Assembly: GCF_003751805.1 (NCBI RefSeq)
Contig: NZ_RKHQ01000002.1
Span: forward strand, 992,001-1,056,000
From: Salana multivorans
Lineage (GTDB): Bacteria > Actinomycetota > Actinomycetes > Actinomycetales > Beutenbergiaceae
Direction: 5' to 3'
DNA: 64,000 nucleotides
In this document: positions 47,439 through 57,547 of the stretch, piece by piece
Layout of the letters: the number at the start of each line of letters is the position of its first letter
How positions within the stretch are numbered: position 1 is the first letter of the stretch
Position numbers and translations under genes: made by a program
Notes under the pieces: model-generated
The model's database searches: none
The model's input: only the letters and a program-made list of their open reading frames with translations
Told to the model about the DNA's origin: nothing

Positions 47439-50400
47439 GCCAGCTCCTCGCTCGTGCTCGCGTCCCGGCGCAGGTCGACGACCGCGACCGCTCCCCTGGC
47501 CAGCTCCCCCGCGTCGACCGGCCCGATCGCGAGCGACGTCGCGAGCGTCTCCCGCGCGATGTGGTCGCGCCAGGTCTCTGCGTCCGCGACGCGTTCGTCC
47601 GGGACCCCGAGACGCAGGTCGATCCGGTCGCTCACGTGCAGGTCGGCGGCCTTGCGCGCGTCCTGCACCTGGCGCACGACGTCGCGCGCGAAGCCCTCGG
47701 CCCGCAGGGCGTCGTCGAGCGCGAGATCGAGGACGACGAAGCCGCCGCCCGGGAGGACCTGGACGGCGAGCTGCCGCTCGTCGCCCTCGTCGGCGGCGCT
47801 CGCCTGGGTGACGAGCTCGTACTCCCCGTCGAGCAGCACGACGCCGCCGGCGACGACCGCGCCGTCCGGCCCCTGGGTCCAGTCGCCCTCGCGGGCGGCT
47901 CGGATGACGGTCTGGACGTCCTTGCCGAGGCGCGGTCCCGCGGCGCGCGCGTTGACCGAGAGCCGGGTCTCCACGCCGTAGCGGGCGGCGGCGTCGGAGG
48001 CGAGGTCCTCGAGCGCCACGGCCTTGAGGTTGACCTCGCTCGCGACCAGGTCGGCGAACGGCGCGAGCGCGGCCGCCTCGTCGGCGTCGCTCAGCACGAC
48101 GACGAGCGAGCGCAGCGGCTGGCGCACGCGGACCTTGTTCGCCTTGCGCAGCGCGTGCGCCGTCGAGACGACCTCGCGGACGCGGTCCATCGCCGCGACG
48201 AGCCCGGGGTCGGCGACGAGCGCGGGCTCGACGTCGTAGGTCACGGTCCCCCCGTGCTCGCCGTCCTCGGTCTCCCGCGTCGTCACCGGCCAGTCCGTCA
48301 GGTGCACGGACTCCCCGCCGGTGAGCCCGCGCCAGATCTCCTCCGTGAGCAGCGGCGCGAACGGCGCCATGATCCGGGTGAGCGCCTCCAGCGCCGTGCA
48401 GAGCGTGTCGAAGGCCCGGGTGTCCTCCGCCCAGAACCGCTCCCGCTGGGTGCGGACGTACCAGTTCGTCAGGAGGTCGATGTGCTCGCGGATGAGCCCG
48501 CAGGCCGCGGCGACGTCGAACGCGTCGGCCGCGCGCGTCACCTGGACCGCGAGGTCGTGCGTGCGCGCGAGGAGGTAGCGGTCCATCACTGGCAGGTCCG
48601 CCACGGCCTCCGGCGCGACCGGCTGCGCGAGGTAGCCGGCGCCGCCGTTCAGCGTCCCGGCGTAGAGCGCGAAGAAGTAGTACGCGTTCCACAGCGGCAG
48701 CAGGACGCCGCGCACCTCGGCCCGGATGCCCTCCTCGGTCACGACGAGGTTGCCGCCGCGCAGGATCGGCGAGGACATGAGGAACCAGCGCATCGCGTCG
48801 GACCCGTCGCGGTCGAACACCTCGTTGACGTCCGGGTAGTTGCGCAGGCTCTTGGACATCTTGCGCCCGTCCGAGCCGAGCACGATCCCGTGGCTCACGC
48901 ACGAGCGGAAGGCCGGCCGGTCGAACAGCGCCGTCGCGAGGACGTGCAGCGTGTAGAACCAGCCGCGCGTCTGCCCGATGTACTCGACGATGAAGTCGCC
49001 CGGGTAGTGATGCTCGAACCAGTCGGCGTTCTCGAACGGGTAGTGCACCTGGGCGAACGGCATCGAGCCGGAGTCGAACCACACGTCGAGCACGTCGGGG
49101 ATGCGGCGCATCGTGCTCCGACCCGTCGGATCGTCGGGGTTCGGCCGGGTGAGCCGGTCGATCCACGGCCGGTGCAGGTCGGGCTGGCCGGCGTCGTTGC
49201 GCGGGACGTCGCCGAAGTCGCGGGCCAGCTCCTCGAAGGAGCCGTAGACGTCGATCCGCGGGTACGCCGGGTCGTCGCTCACCCACACCGGGATCGGCGT
49301 GCCCCAGTAGCGGTTGCGGCTGATCGACCAGTCCCGCGCGCCGGCGAGCCACTTGCCGAACTGCCCGTCCTTGATGTGCTCCGGCGTCCAGGAGATCTCC
49401 TGGTTCAGCTCCCCCATCCGGTCCCGGAAGTCGGTGACGCGGACGAACCAGCTCGACACGGCCTTGTAGATGAGCGGGTTCCGGCAGCGCCAGCAGTGCG
49501 GGTAGGAGTGGTCGTAGGTCTCGTGGCGCACGACGAGCGGCCGACGCTCGGCCGGCACCGCGGCCAGCGGACCCGAGCCGGCCTTGAGGTCGGCGATGAT
49601 CCGCGGGTTCGCGTCGAAGACCTGCAGCCCCGCGTAGTCGGGGACGAGCGAGGTGAACTCCCCCGCGTCGCCCACCGTGACGATCGGCGTGATGCCGAGC
49701 GCGTCGCAGGCGAGCATGTCGTCCTCGCCGAACGCGGGCGCCATGTGGACGAGCCCCGTGCCGTCGTCGGTCGTGACGAAGTCCCCGGCGAGGATCTGGA
49801 AGCACGCGGGGTTGTCGGCCTCGGCGCGGCCCGCGTCGTCGGTGAAGTACGGGAACGGCGGGAAGTAGCGGCGGCCGACGAGGTCGGCCCCCGCGATCTC
49901 GGCGACGACGCGCGGCTCCTCGCCGAGCTCGCGGGCGTAGGCGGACAGGCGGGCGGCGGCGAGCAGCACCCGGGTGCCGGGAGCGGCGAGCGCCACCGGC
50001 GTCCCCTCCTCCGGCTCGACGACGACGTAGGTCACCCGCGGGTTGACGGCGACCGCCTGGTGGCTCGGCAGCGTCCAGGGCGTCGTGGTCCAGACCAGGA
50101 GGTCGGTGCCAGCCAGGACGGCGTCGAGCTGGTCGTGGTCGTTGGCGGGGGCGAGCGCCGGCGCGAACGGGAGCCCGACGGTGAGCGCCGGGTCCTGGCG
50201 CATCTGGTAGACGTCGTCGTCCATCCGCAGCTCGTGGTTGGACAGCGGCGTCTGGTCGCGCCAGCAGTAGGGAAGGACGCGGAAGCCCTCGTACGCGAGG
50301 CCCTTGTCGTAGAGCTGCTTGAACGCCCACAGGACCGACTCCATGAAGCCCGGGTCGAGCGTCTTGTAGTCGTTCTCGAAGTCGACCCAGCGCGCCTGGC

Positions 50401-50848
50401 GCGTGACGTACTCCTCCCACTCCTTGGTGTAGGCGAGCACCGACTCGCGGCACGCGGCGTTGAACGCCTCGATGCCCATCTCCTCGATCTGGGACTTGTC
50501 CGTGATCCCGAGGATGCGCTCGGCCTCGAGCTCGGCGGGCAGGCCGTGCGTGTCCCAGCCGAACCGCCGGTCGACGTGCCGCCCGCGCATCGTCTGGTAG
50601 CGCGGCACGACGTCCTTGACGTAGCCCGTCAGCAGGTGGCCGTAGTGGGGCAGGCCGTTGGCGAACGGGGGGCCGTCGTAGAAGACGAACTCGTTCTCGC
50701 CGTTCTCCCCCGTCGGACGCGCGGCGACGGACTTGCGGAACGTGTCGCCGATCAGCCAGGAGGCGAGCACCCGCTGCTCGATCGCGGGGAAGGAGGGGGA
50801 GGCCACGAGGCCGGCGTCGGTGTGGCGGGGGTAGCTGTCGCTCGTCAA
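47435..50848 (-). CDS. ileS: Isoleucyl-tRNA synthetase, long (IleS2-like) form
   Basis: This class I synthetase charges tRNA-Ile and edits Val-tRNA-Ile. The 1137-residue protein carries the HIGH-type motif as [26 protein letters not shown] and the editing domain. Its length and the [11 protein letters not shown] context match the eukaryote-like IleS2 group, members of which are often tolerant to mupirocin. The start is TTG at 50848 after GGAG; no better ATG/GTG fits. Translation is probably controlled by the T-box leader upstream. The gene is cotranscribed with folC. Confidence 0.96.
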   Translation of the reverse strand: MTSDSYPRHTDAGLVASPSFPAIEQRVLASWLIGDTFRKSVAARPTGENGENEFVFYDGPPFANGLPHYGHLLTGYVKDVVPRYQTMRGRHVDRRFGWDTHGLPAELEAERILGITDKSQIEEMGIEAFNAACRESVLAYTKEWEEYVTRQARWVDFENDYKTLDPGFMESVLWAFKQLYDKGLAYEGFRVLPYCWRDQTPLSNHELRMDDDVYQMRQDPALTVGLPFAPALAPANDHDQLDAVLAGTDLLVWTTTPWTLPSHQAVAVNPRVTYVVVEPEEGTPVALAAPGTRVLLAAARLSAYARELGEEPRVVAEIAGADLVGRRYFPPFPYFTDDAGRAEADNPACFQILAGDFVTTDDGTGLVHMAPAFGEDDMLACDALGITPIVTVGDAGEFTSLVPDYAGLQVFDANPRIIADLKAGSGPLAAVPAERRPLVVRHETYDHSYPHCWRCRNPLIYKAVSSWFVRVTDFRDRMGELNQEISWTPEHIKDGQFGKWLAGARDWSISRNRYWGTPIPVWVSDDPAYPRIDVYGSFEELARDFGDVPRNDAGQPDLHRPWIDRLTRPNPDDPTGRSTMRRIPDVLDVWFDSGSMPFAQVHYPFENADWFEHHYPGDFIVEYIGQTRGWFYTLHVLATALFDRPAFRSCVSHGIVLGSDGRKMSKSLRNYPDVNEVFDRDGSDAMRWFLMSSPILRGGNLVVTEEGIRAEVRGVLLPLWNAYYFFALYAGTLNGGAGYLAQPVAPEAVADLPVMDRYLLARTHDLAVQVTRAADAFDVAAACGLIREHIDLLTNWYVRTQRERFWAEDTRAFDTLCTALEALTRIMAPFAPLLTEEIWRGLTGGESVHLTDWPVTTRETEDGEHGGTVTYDVEPALVADPGLVAAMDRVREVVSTAHALRKANKVRVRQPLRSLVVVLSDADEAAALAPFADLVASEVNLKAVALEDLASDAAARYGVETRLSVNARAAGPRLGKDVQTVIRAAREGDWTQGPDGAVVAGGVVLLDGEYELVTQASAADEGDERQLAVQVLPGGGFVVLDLALDDALRAEGFARDVVRQVQDARKAADLHVSDRIDLRLGVPDERVADAETWRDHIARETLATSLAIGPVDAGELARGAVAVVDLRRDASTSEELA

Positions 50849-51120
50849 CTTCTGCTCCGGTGGTGCTGGCGATTCGCTGGTCGGTCCTGCGTCGTGCGTG
50901 CTGCGTCGCGAGGACGACCCGCCGGCTCGCGCCGGTGGACCGCGGTACCACCCCGTTTGCCGCGGGCCCCGGTCGAGGCGGGCCGCGCGGCCACTCGTTG
51001 ACGGCTGTGACGGGCCTGCCCGTCCGGTTCTACTGAGCCCGCGCGCGACCCCGTCGAGGGGGTCGGGGCGGAGGGCCGTTCTTCCGGAGGCTCACCGGTG
51101 ATGGCCGGGTCGACGCCTGT
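50849..51120 (-). promoter_or_regulatory. T-box riboswitch leader of ileS
   Basis: The 354-bp gap between the ileS start and the divergent gene at 51203 holds a T-box leader. On the minus strand TAGGAT (51128-51133) is a -10 box. The transcript then has a short stem I with an ATC isoleucine specifier (51100-51102) inside GGCCATCACCGG, followed by conserved segments CCGGAAGAACGG and AGTAGAACCGGACGGG. The T-box core GGGGTGGTACCGCG lies at 50941-50954. GGTGGT can pair with ACCACC just before the ileS GGAG site, so uncharged tRNA-Ile would free translation rather than prevent termination, as known for actinobacterial T-boxes. Confidence 0.88.
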
Positions 51121-51202
51121 GCGTCCGATCCTACGCCCCCGTCCGGCCCGGCCGCACGGGCGCCGCCCCGCGCGGTCCGACGCGCCTGCGAGACTGGTCG
51201 GC

Positions 51203-51766
51203 ATGTCCGACACCCCCTGGTCCCCTCCCCCCGGCACGACAGACGGCGGCGGTCGCGAGCGCATGCTCGCGTGTCTCGAGCGCGCGGTCGAGGGCACGCC
51301 CTACCGCCTCGACCCGGACGACCGCGGCGTCGTCCTCTCCCTCGACATCGCGGACGCAAGCTGGTGGGGAACCCTCTCGGCCGCGGGCGTGACGGCGCAG
51401 CAGCGCGAGATCGTCCGGTTCCCGTCCGAGACGACGGTCGCGATCACCGACGAGATCCGCGAGCTGCGGTGGAGCGCCGGCCGGCCCAGCCTCGTGACGG
51501 GGTCGCTCGTCCGGGGCCGGATCAGGACGCGGCGGCGCGAGGTCGTGTGGGGCTGGCGGGCCGACGGCTCGTTCGGCCGGGTCCTCGACCTGCGCCTCGA
51601 CTCCGCCGAGGCGCGCGAGCTCGTCGAGGCGGCCGCGGCCGCCGCCGGGCTGACGGTCGTTCGCGGCGGCGCCGAGCGCGGCGCGATCATCGCCGCGTGG
51701 GTCGGCGGGGCCGTCGCCCTGCTGGGGATCGTCGTCGCCCTCGTGGTGACGCTGGCGGTCGCGTAG
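51203..51766 (+). CDS. Hypothetical tail-anchored membrane protein
   Basis: This 187-residue protein has a soluble domain (for example YRLDPDDRGVVLSLDIADAS and RTRRREVVWGWRADG) and a single C-terminal transmembrane helix (AAWVGGAVALLGIVVALVVTLA) at the very end, a tail-anchor-like layout. I do not recognise the family. The ATG lies 7 nt after GAGACT (51190-51195), consistent with a leaderless transcript; an upstream frame from 51098 overlaps the T-box promoter and is arginine/proline-rich. It is followed 3 bp later by the HAD phosphatase gene. Confidence 0.7.
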   Translation: MSDTPWSPPPGTTDGGGRERMLACLERAVEGTPYRLDPDDRGVVLSLDIADASWWGTLSAAGVTAQQREIVRFPSETTVAITDEIRELRWSAGRPSLVTGSLVRGRIRTRRREVVWGWRADGSFGRVLDLRLDSAEARELVEAAAAAAGLTVVRGGAERGAIIAAWVGGAVALLGIVVALVVTLAVA

Positions 51767-51769
51767 CCG

Positions 51770-52447
51770 ATGGGGACGACGACGGCTGCTCCCCTCGTCC
51801 TGCTCGACCTCGACGGCACGCTGACCGATTCCGCACCCGGGATCATGGCATCGGCGGCCGCGGCGTTCGACGCCCTCGGTCTCGCACGACCCACGCCGGA
51901 CGAGCTGCGCTCGTTCGTCGGTCCGCCCCTGCCGGTCTCGATGCGAGCGCTCGGCGTGCCGCCCGAGCGCCTCAGCGAAGCCGTGCGGGCATACCGCGCC
52001 TCGTTCGCCGCGGGCAACATGTGGGACAACCGGGTCTACGACGGCATCCCGGAGCAGCTCGGGCTCCTGCGCGCAGCAGGCTGCACGCTCGCCGTCGCCA
52101 CGTCGAAGCCTGAGGTCTACGCCCGTCCGATCTGCGAGCGGTTCGGGCTGACCGCACGTGTCGACAGGGTCTACGGCGCGCCGCTCGACGACGTCCCGTC
52201 CTCGAAGGCGAGCGTCATCGCGCACTCGCTCGCAGACCTGCGCAGGCGCGAGCTCGTCCCCGACGCGGAGCGCATCCTCATGGTGGGCGACCGCCACCAC
52301 GACGTCGAGGGTGCGCGCGAGCACGACATCGACTGCCTCGGCGTCGGCTGGGGCTATGCCGTCCTGGGCGAGCTCGCCGACGCGGTCGGCATCGTCCCGC
52401 GCGTCGACGACCTCGCGGCCGCCGTGCTCGCTCGCCTCACCGGCTGA
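51770..52447 (+). CDS. HAD-superfamily phosphatase (phosphoglycolate phosphatase-like)
   Basis: This 225-residue haloacid-dehalogenase-fold phosphatase has the nucleophile motif LLDLDGTLTDSAPGI, motif II in AVATSKPEVYA, the lysine in SSKASVIAHSL and motif IV GDRHHDVEGAREH. A helical cap of the Gph type lies between motifs I and II. Likely substrates are small phosphate esters such as 2-phosphoglycolate or pyrophosphate-like molecules. The ATG is 4 bp after the previous stop, so the two genes are coupled. Confidence 0.9.
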   Translation: MGTTTAAPLVLLDLDGTLTDSAPGIMASAAAAFDALGLARPTPDELRSFVGPPLPVSMRALGVPPERLSEAVRAYRASFAAGNMWDNRVYDGIPEQLGLLRAAGCTLAVATSKPEVYARPICERFGLTARVDRVYGAPLDDVPSSKASVIAHSLADLRRRELVPDAERILMVGDRHHDVEGAREHDIDCLGVGWGYAVLGELADAVGIVPRVDDLAAAVLARLTG

Positions 52448-52519
52448 CCCGGCGCGGGTCGCCCTCGCGCCGCGAGCGGGTCGGACGCGCCGTCCGGGGG
52501 CGGGAGTAGAATCGATTCG

Positions 52520-54493
52520 ATGCCTGTGTCACCCGGCCCCAAGAGACCAGCAGCCCCCCGCTCGACCCCAGCAACGATGCTTCGCCTGCTCGACTGGGTT
52601 CGTCCCGTGCTGCCCCGAATCGTCATGGGCGGCATCACCGCCCTCCTCGCCAGCCTCATGGCGCTCGCCATCCCCCAGGTCCTCCGCGTCGTCATCGAGG
52701 GCCCGCTGCTGAGCTCCGGGTCGGTCACCGGCCTGGTCTGGGCGACGGCGCTCGTGCTCGCCCTCGGTCTCATCGAGGCCTTCCTCGTGTGGTGCCGCCG
52801 CGTCTTCATCGCGACGGCGGCGACGGGCGCCGAGCACGACATGCGCGTCGAGCTCTACCACCGCCTGCTCGACCTGCCGATCGCGTTCCACAACCGGACC
52901 TCCGGCGGCCAGCTCATCCAGCGCTCGATGGGCGACCTGTCCGCCGTCCGGCGCTGGGTCGCGTTCGGCTTCGTCATGATGGTCGTCTCCAGCGCGACCA
53001 TCGTCGTCGGCGTCGTCCTCATGATCGTCAACGCCTGGCAGCTCGGCCTGCTCTACCTCGTCGGCGCGATCGTCATGGTCGTGCTCACGTTCCGCCTGCG
53101 CCGCTCCTACGGAGCCGCGGCCCGGCGCGCCCGCGACCAGGCGGGCGACCTCGCGACCAACGTCGAGGAGTCCGTCCAGGGCATCCGCGTGCTCAAGGCG
53201 TTCGGCCGCGGCGAGGACGCGCACGAGGACTTCTTCTCCCAGGCCGACGAGCTGCGGCGAACGGAGCTGGTCAAGGCGGGCGCCCAGGCACGCATCACGG
53301 CCGTCCTGACGATCCTGCCGGAGTCGCTGCTGGCCGTCTCGCTCGGGCTGGGCGCCTACCTCGTGGTGCACGACCAGCTCACGATCGGCGCGCTCTCCGC
53401 GTTCTTCGTCACCGCGGCCGTCGTCAACCGCCCCGTCGAGATGCTCGGCAACCTGCTCGCGATGACGCTCGACGCGCGGGCGGCCCTCGACCGCTACCTC
53501 GACGTCATCGACCTGCCCAACCCGCTGACGGACCCAGCCGACCCTGCGCGCCTCCCGGCCCCGGCCACGCCCGAGGGCTCGACGGTCGAGCTGCGCGACG
53601 TGGTGGTCCAGTTCTCCCCCGACGAGGCGCCCGTGCTCGACGGCGTCGACCTCGTCCTCCCGCCGGGCCGGACGACGGCGCTGGTCGGGCTCACCGGCAG
53701 CGGGAAGTCGACGCTGCTGGCCCTGCTCCCGCGCCTGCTCGACACCACCTCCGGCTCGGTCCTGCTCGACGGCGTCGACGTCCGCGACCTGTCCCGGCGC
53801 GACGTCCGCTCGATCGTGGCGCCGGCGTTCGAGGACTCCGTCCTCTTCTCCACCAGCGTCCGCGACAACGTGCTCATGGGCGCCGCCGCGACCGCCCGGG
53901 CCGAGAGTACCGAGGGGACCGACGCCGACGGTGCGGCCGTGCTCACCCCGCAGGAGGAGGACACGCGGCTGGCCGAGGCGCTCGAGGCGGCGCAGGCGGA
54001 CTTCGTCGCCGACCTCGAGGACGGCACCGACACGATCATCGGCGAGGAGGGGCTCAGCCTGTCCGGTGGACAGCGTCAACGTCTCTCCCTCGCCCGGGCC
54101 ATCGCGGCCCGCCCGCGCGTGCTCGTGCTGGACGATCCGCTGTCCGCCGTCGACGTCGCGACCGAGACCGCCGCGACCGACGCGCTGCGGCGGCTGCTGC
54201 CCGGGACGACGACGCTGGTCGTCGCCCACCGGCCGTCGACGGTGGCCCTCGCCGACCACGTCGTGGTGCTGGAGGGCGGGCGCATCACCGGGGCCGGGAC
54301 GCACACCGAGCTGCTCGCCGGCCACCCGCACTACCGGTACGTGCTCACGGCGATGGAGCAGGAGCACCCCGCCGACGAGGACGTCGCGGACGCCGAGCAG
54401 GCCGTCGACGAGGTCGAGCACGAGATCATCGACGAGGCCGAGCAGGAGGCCGAGCTGGACGCCCGGCTCCAGGACGAGGAGGTGGCGCGATGA
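52520..54493 (+). CDS. ABC exporter half-transporter A (degenerate Walker B)
   Basis: This 657-residue half of an ABC exporter has six N-terminal helices with the type I exporter fold. The ATPase domain has P-loop GLTGSGKST, signature LSLSGGQRQRLSLARA and LVLDDPLSAVD. Aspartate replaces the catalytic Walker B glutamate, as in the non-hydrolysing half of heterodimeric exporters. A charged, Glu/Asp-rich C-terminal tail of ~45 residues is unusual. The ATG lies 7 nt after TAGAAT (52507-52512), so the mRNA is probably leaderless. The stop overlaps the start of the partner gene (ATGA). The substrate (drug, lipid or peptide) is unknown. Confidence 0.93.
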   Translation: MPVSPGPKRPAAPRSTPATMLRLLDWVRPVLPRIVMGGITALLASLMALAIPQVLRVVIEGPLLSSGSVTGLVWATALVLALGLIEAFLVWCRRVFIATAATGAEHDMRVELYHRLLDLPIAFHNRTSGGQLIQRSMGDLSAVRRWVAFGFVMMVVSSATIVVGVVLMIVNAWQLGLLYLVGAIVMVVLTFRLRRSYGAAARRARDQAGDLATNVEESVQGIRVLKAFGRGEDAHEDFFSQADELRRTELVKAGAQARITAVLTILPESLLAVSLGLGAYLVVHDQLTIGALSAFFVTAAVVNRPVEMLGNLLAMTLDARAALDRYLDVIDLPNPLTDPADPARLPAPATPEGSTVELRDVVVQFSPDEAPVLDGVDLVLPPGRTTALVGLTGSGKSTLLALLPRLLDTTSGSVLLDGVDVRDLSRRDVRSIVAPAFEDSVLFSTSVRDNVLMGAAATARAESTEGTDADGAAVLTPQEEDTRLAEALEAAQADFVADLEDGTDTIIGEEGLSLSGGQRQRLSLARAIAARPRVLVLDDPLSAVDVATETAATDALRRLLPGTTTLVVAHRPSTVALADHVVVLEGGRITGAGTHTELLAGHPHYRYVLTAMEQEHPADEDVADAEQAVDEVEHEIIDEAEQEAELDARLQDEEVAR

Positions 54494-56247
54494 GCCGGGG
54501 GGAGCGCAGCCCGTCCCTCGCGCTGCTGATGTCGCTGGCACGGCCCGTGCGCGGGCGCGTGGCGCTGCTCGCCGTCGTCGTCGTGCTCGCGCAGCTCGCC
54601 CTCGCGGCCGGGCCGCTCCTCATCGCGTGGGGGACCGACGCGGCGCTGGCCGCAGCTCAGGGCCGCGGCGAGCTGGGCCCCGCGCTCGTCTGCTCCGCGG
54701 TGTACCTCACGGCGGCGATCGTCGGCGGCGTGCTGTCGGCGGCGACGATCAAGATCGCGGCCGGCGTGAGCCAGTCGATGCTGCTCGACCTGCGCTCGCG
54801 ACTGTTCCGGCACACCCAGCGGCTCGACCTGGAGTTCCACGAGCGCTACACCTCCGGCCGGGTGATCTCGCGGCAGACCTCGGACACCGAGGCGCTGCGC
54901 GAGCTGCTCGACGGCGGCGTCACGGCGCTGGCCGGCAGCGCGCTCTCGATGATCCTCACGGTCGTGTTCCTCGTGACGATGGACTGGCCGAGCGGCGTCG
55001 TGCTGCTCGTCGCCCTCGTCCCGGCCGTCCTCGTGACGCGCTGGTTCCAGCAGCGCTCCTCCGTGCAGTTCCGGCGCCAGCGCACGGCCTCGGCCCGGCT
55101 CATCGTCCACTTCGTCGAGGCCATGACCGGGATGCGCGCGCTCCAGGCGTTCCGCCGCGAGCGCCGCTCGTCCGAGGACTACACGGAGCTCGCGCTCGAC
55201 TACCGCGAGGCGAACGTCGAGTCCATCCGGCAGTTCGGCGTGTTCGACACGAGCCTCACCGCCATCGGCAACGTGACGGTCGCGCTCGTGCTCCTCGTCT
55301 CGGGCCTGCGCGTCATCGACGGCTCGATGGCGATCGGCGTCGTGCTCGGCTCCGTCATGTACGCGCGGCGGTTCTTCGCCCCGCTCGCCCAGATCGGCAC
55401 GTTCTACAACTCGCTGCAGTCGGCGATCGCCGCGCTGGAGAAGCTGTCGTCGCTACTGGCGGAGAGCCCGACCGTTCCCGAGCCGACCCGCCCGGTCGGC
55501 CTCGCCCGCGCGCGGGGCCGGGTCGACTTCGACCACGTGGAGTTCGGCTACGGAACGCTCCCCGCCGTCCTGCCCGACCTCGACCTGCACATCCCGGCCG
55601 GCCAGCAGGTCGCGCTCGTCGGGACGACCGGCGCCGGCAAGTCGACCATCGCCAAGCTCGTCGCGCGGTTCTACGATGTCCGGCGCGGCTCCGTCCGGCT
55701 CGACGGCGTCGACCTGCGCGACCTCGCGTCCGACGACCTGCGACGCGCCGTCGTCATGGTCACCCAGGAGGCGTACCTGTTCTCCGGCTCCGTCGCCGCG
55801 AACATCGCGATCGGGAACCCGCGCGCGACGCGCCAGCAGATCGAGGCGGCGGCTCGCGCGGTCGGCGTGCACGACGTCGTCATGGCGCTCCCCGAGGGCT
55901 ACGACACGCCCGTCGACGGCCGCGGCGTCCGTCTCTCGGCCGGCCAGCGCCAGCTCGTCTCGTTCGCGCGGGCCTTCCTCGCCGACCCGGCCGTGCTCGT
56001 GCTGGACGAGGCGACCAGCTCGCTCGACGTCCCCGGCGAGCGGATCGTGCAGGAGGGCCTGGAGACGCTGCTCGCCGACCGGACGAGCATCGTCATCGCA
56101 CACCGGCTCTCGACCGTCATGGCGGCGGACCGCGTGCTCGTCGTCGAGGGCGGGCGGATCGTCGAGGACGGCTCACCGGCCGAGCTGGTCGAAGCTGGCG
56201 GGCACTTCGCCAAGCTCCACGAGGGCTGGCAGGCGACGCTGGGCTGA
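54490..56247 (+). CDS. ABC exporter half-transporter B (catalytic)
   Basis: This partner half-transporter has 585 residues, six helices and an ATPase domain. It has GTTGAGKST, the deviant signature VRLSAGQRQLVSFAR and a complete Walker B LVLDEATSSLD, followed by the H-loop IAHRLSTV. The intact glutamate here and LSAGQ opposite the degenerate site of protein A fit a TmrAB/TM287-288-like asymmetric heterodimer. The start overlaps the preceding stop by 4 bp, giving equal synthesis. Confidence 0.94.
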   Translation: MSRGERSPSLALLMSLARPVRGRVALLAVVVVLAQLALAAGPLLIAWGTDAALAAAQGRGELGPALVCSAVYLTAAIVGGVLSAATIKIAAGVSQSMLLDLRSRLFRHTQRLDLEFHERYTSGRVISRQTSDTEALRELLDGGVTALAGSALSMILTVVFLVTMDWPSGVVLLVALVPAVLVTRWFQQRSSVQFRRQRTASARLIVHFVEAMTGMRALQAFRRERRSSEDYTELALDYREANVESIRQFGVFDTSLTAIGNVTVALVLLVSGLRVIDGSMAIGVVLGSVMYARRFFAPLAQIGTFYNSLQSAIAALEKLSSLLAESPTVPEPTRPVGLARARGRVDFDHVEFGYGTLPAVLPDLDLHIPAGQQVALVGTTGAGKSTIAKLVARFYDVRRGSVRLDGVDLRDLASDDLRRAVVMVTQEAYLFSGSVAANIAIGNPRATRQQIEAAARAVGVHDVVMALPEGYDTPVDGRGVRLSAGQRQLVSFARAFLADPAVLVLDEATSSLDVPGERIVQEGLETLLADRTSIVIAHRLSTVMAADRVLVVEGGRIVEDGSPAELVEAGGHFAKLHEGWQATLG

Positions 56248-56298
56248 CGCCGGTCGGTCGCGCGGGGCCCGTCCGCGCGGTCGCCGTAGGCTTCCGGC

Positions 56299-56853
56299 AT
56301 GCAGCCAGATCGCCCCCGGCGCCCGCGCGGTGCGCGCGCCGCCGTCATCGCCGGTCTCCTGACCGTCGCGCTCGCCGCGTGCGCCCCGACCGTGTGGGAG
56401 CCCGTGAACGTGACCGTCGGCGATCTCGAGCTGTCCCTCGAGGCGCCCCGGGACAGCACGGTCGAGGACGGCTCGCTCGGCGCCCCCGGTTGCGTCGACG
56501 CCCGGGCGTCGGTGTACGCGGGGAGCAAGGTCCGCAGCAACCTGACGATCGCGACCGCCTCGGCCGACGGCGCCTGCCCGGACGAGCGCCCGCTCAACGG
56601 TCGGTTCCCGTCCTGGGGCGCGGTCGACCAGCTTCCGCAGGACGCCGTCGCGGTGGACCTCGACGTCGCAGCCGGCGCGAGCGCGTACCAGTTCACCGTC
56701 GTCTACACCGAGTGCACCAACTTCTGCACCGACTACGACCGTCCCGTGACGTTCGTCGAGCTGGCCGACGGACGGACGTTCTTCACCACCGGCTACGAGC
56801 TCTCCGACGCGACGCTCACCCGGATGGTCGACAGCATCGCCCTCGTGTCCTAG
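56299..56853 (+). CDS. Putative lipoprotein of unknown function
   Basis: This 184-residue exported protein has a basic N terminus, a hydrophobic core (AAVIAGLLTVALAAC) and lipobox LAAC. About 145 residues of soluble domain with several cysteines follow (VYTECTNFCTDYD). The ATG lies 6 nt after TAGGCT (56287-56292), indicating a leaderless start. I do not recognise the family. It stands alone between the ABC exporter and the sigma-factor gene. Confidence 0.8.
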   Translation: MQPDRPRRPRGARAAVIAGLLTVALAACAPTVWEPVNVTVGDLELSLEAPRDSTVEDGSLGAPGCVDARASVYAGSKVRSNLTIATASADGACPDERPLNGRFPSWGAVDQLPQDAVAVDLDVAAGASAYQFTVVYTECTNFCTDYDRPVTFVELADGRTFFTTGYELSDATLTRMVDSIALVS

Positions 56854-56906
56854 CCGGCCGCGCGAGCGCGGTGTGAATCCGGCGGCCGACCCGGACACTC
56901 CCCGGT

Positions 56907-57545
56907 ATGACCACCTCCTCCCCTGAGCCGGCCGCGCGCCGGTTCGAGCACCTCTGGGACGCCTTCGCGCGACGGGTCCACGCCTACGCGCTGCGCCACG
57001 TCGACCCCGACACGGCGTCCGAGGTGCTCTCGGAGACCTTCCTCGTCGCGTGGCGCCGGCTCGACGACGTGCCGGGCAACCCCCTGCCGTGGCTCCTCGT
57101 CGTCGCGCGCAACACGATCCGCAACCAGAGCCGCTCCCAGTACCGCCGCCGGCTGCTGGAGTCCGAGCTCGGCCGGATCGCCGAGGTCGCGGGCGGCACG
57201 GCGCCGGGCGCCGAGGCGGTCGCGCTGGAGCGCCAGACGCTGCTGCGCGGGCTCGCGACCCTCGCCCCGAAGGAGCGCGAGGCGCTGCTCCTGGTCACCT
57301 GGGACGGCCTCACGACGGCCGAGGCGGCCGACGTCGCCGGCTGCTCGACCAGCGCCTTCGCCATGCGGCTGCAACGCGCCAGGCGTCGGCTGGCCGCCGC
57401 GGTGGACGACGAGGGCGACGGGGCTACGGCTCCCGGCGTCCCCGCCGCCGGCACGACGCGGGTCGCGAGCACCCCGGGCGCACCCAGGGCTCCCAGCGGG
57501 AGGGACGTCGTCGTCCACCCCGCCCACCGGATCGAAGGAGCCTGA
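56907..57545 (+). CDS. ECF RNA polymerase sigma factor
   Basis: This is a group 4 sigma-70 factor of 212 residues. Region 2 is FEHLWDAFARRVHAYALRHV with DTASEVLSETFLVAWRRL. Region 4 is LAPKEREALLLVTWDGLTTAEAADVAGCSTSAFAMRLQRAR (two adjoining segments). A low-complexity Ala/Pro-rich C-terminal tail of ~45 residues is longer than usual. The downstream gene begins 2 bp after the stop and probably encodes its membrane regulator. The inducing stress is unknown. Confidence 0.92.
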   Translation: MTTSSPEPAARRFEHLWDAFARRVHAYALRHVDPDTASEVLSETFLVAWRRLDDVPGNPLPWLLVVARNTIRNQSRSQYRRRLLESELGRIAEVAGGTAPGAEAVALERQTLLRGLATLAPKEREALLLVTWDGLTTAEAADVAGCSTSAFAMRLQRARRRLAAAVDDEGDGATAPGVPAAGTTRVASTPGAPRAPSGRDVVVHPAHRIEGA

Positions 57546-57547
57546 CC

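Noticed and set aside
47435-50848. ileS as a second, acquired mupirocin-resistance copy
   Set aside because: It has the native-type T-box leader and is coupled to folC, so it looks like the housekeeping copy. Whether another ileS exists cannot be seen from this window.
45954-50951. A single 1665-codon minus-strand open frame through folC and beyond
   Set aside because: Only the first ~495 codons from the folC stop correspond to a protein family. The rest is an arginine-rich shadow of ileS in another frame.
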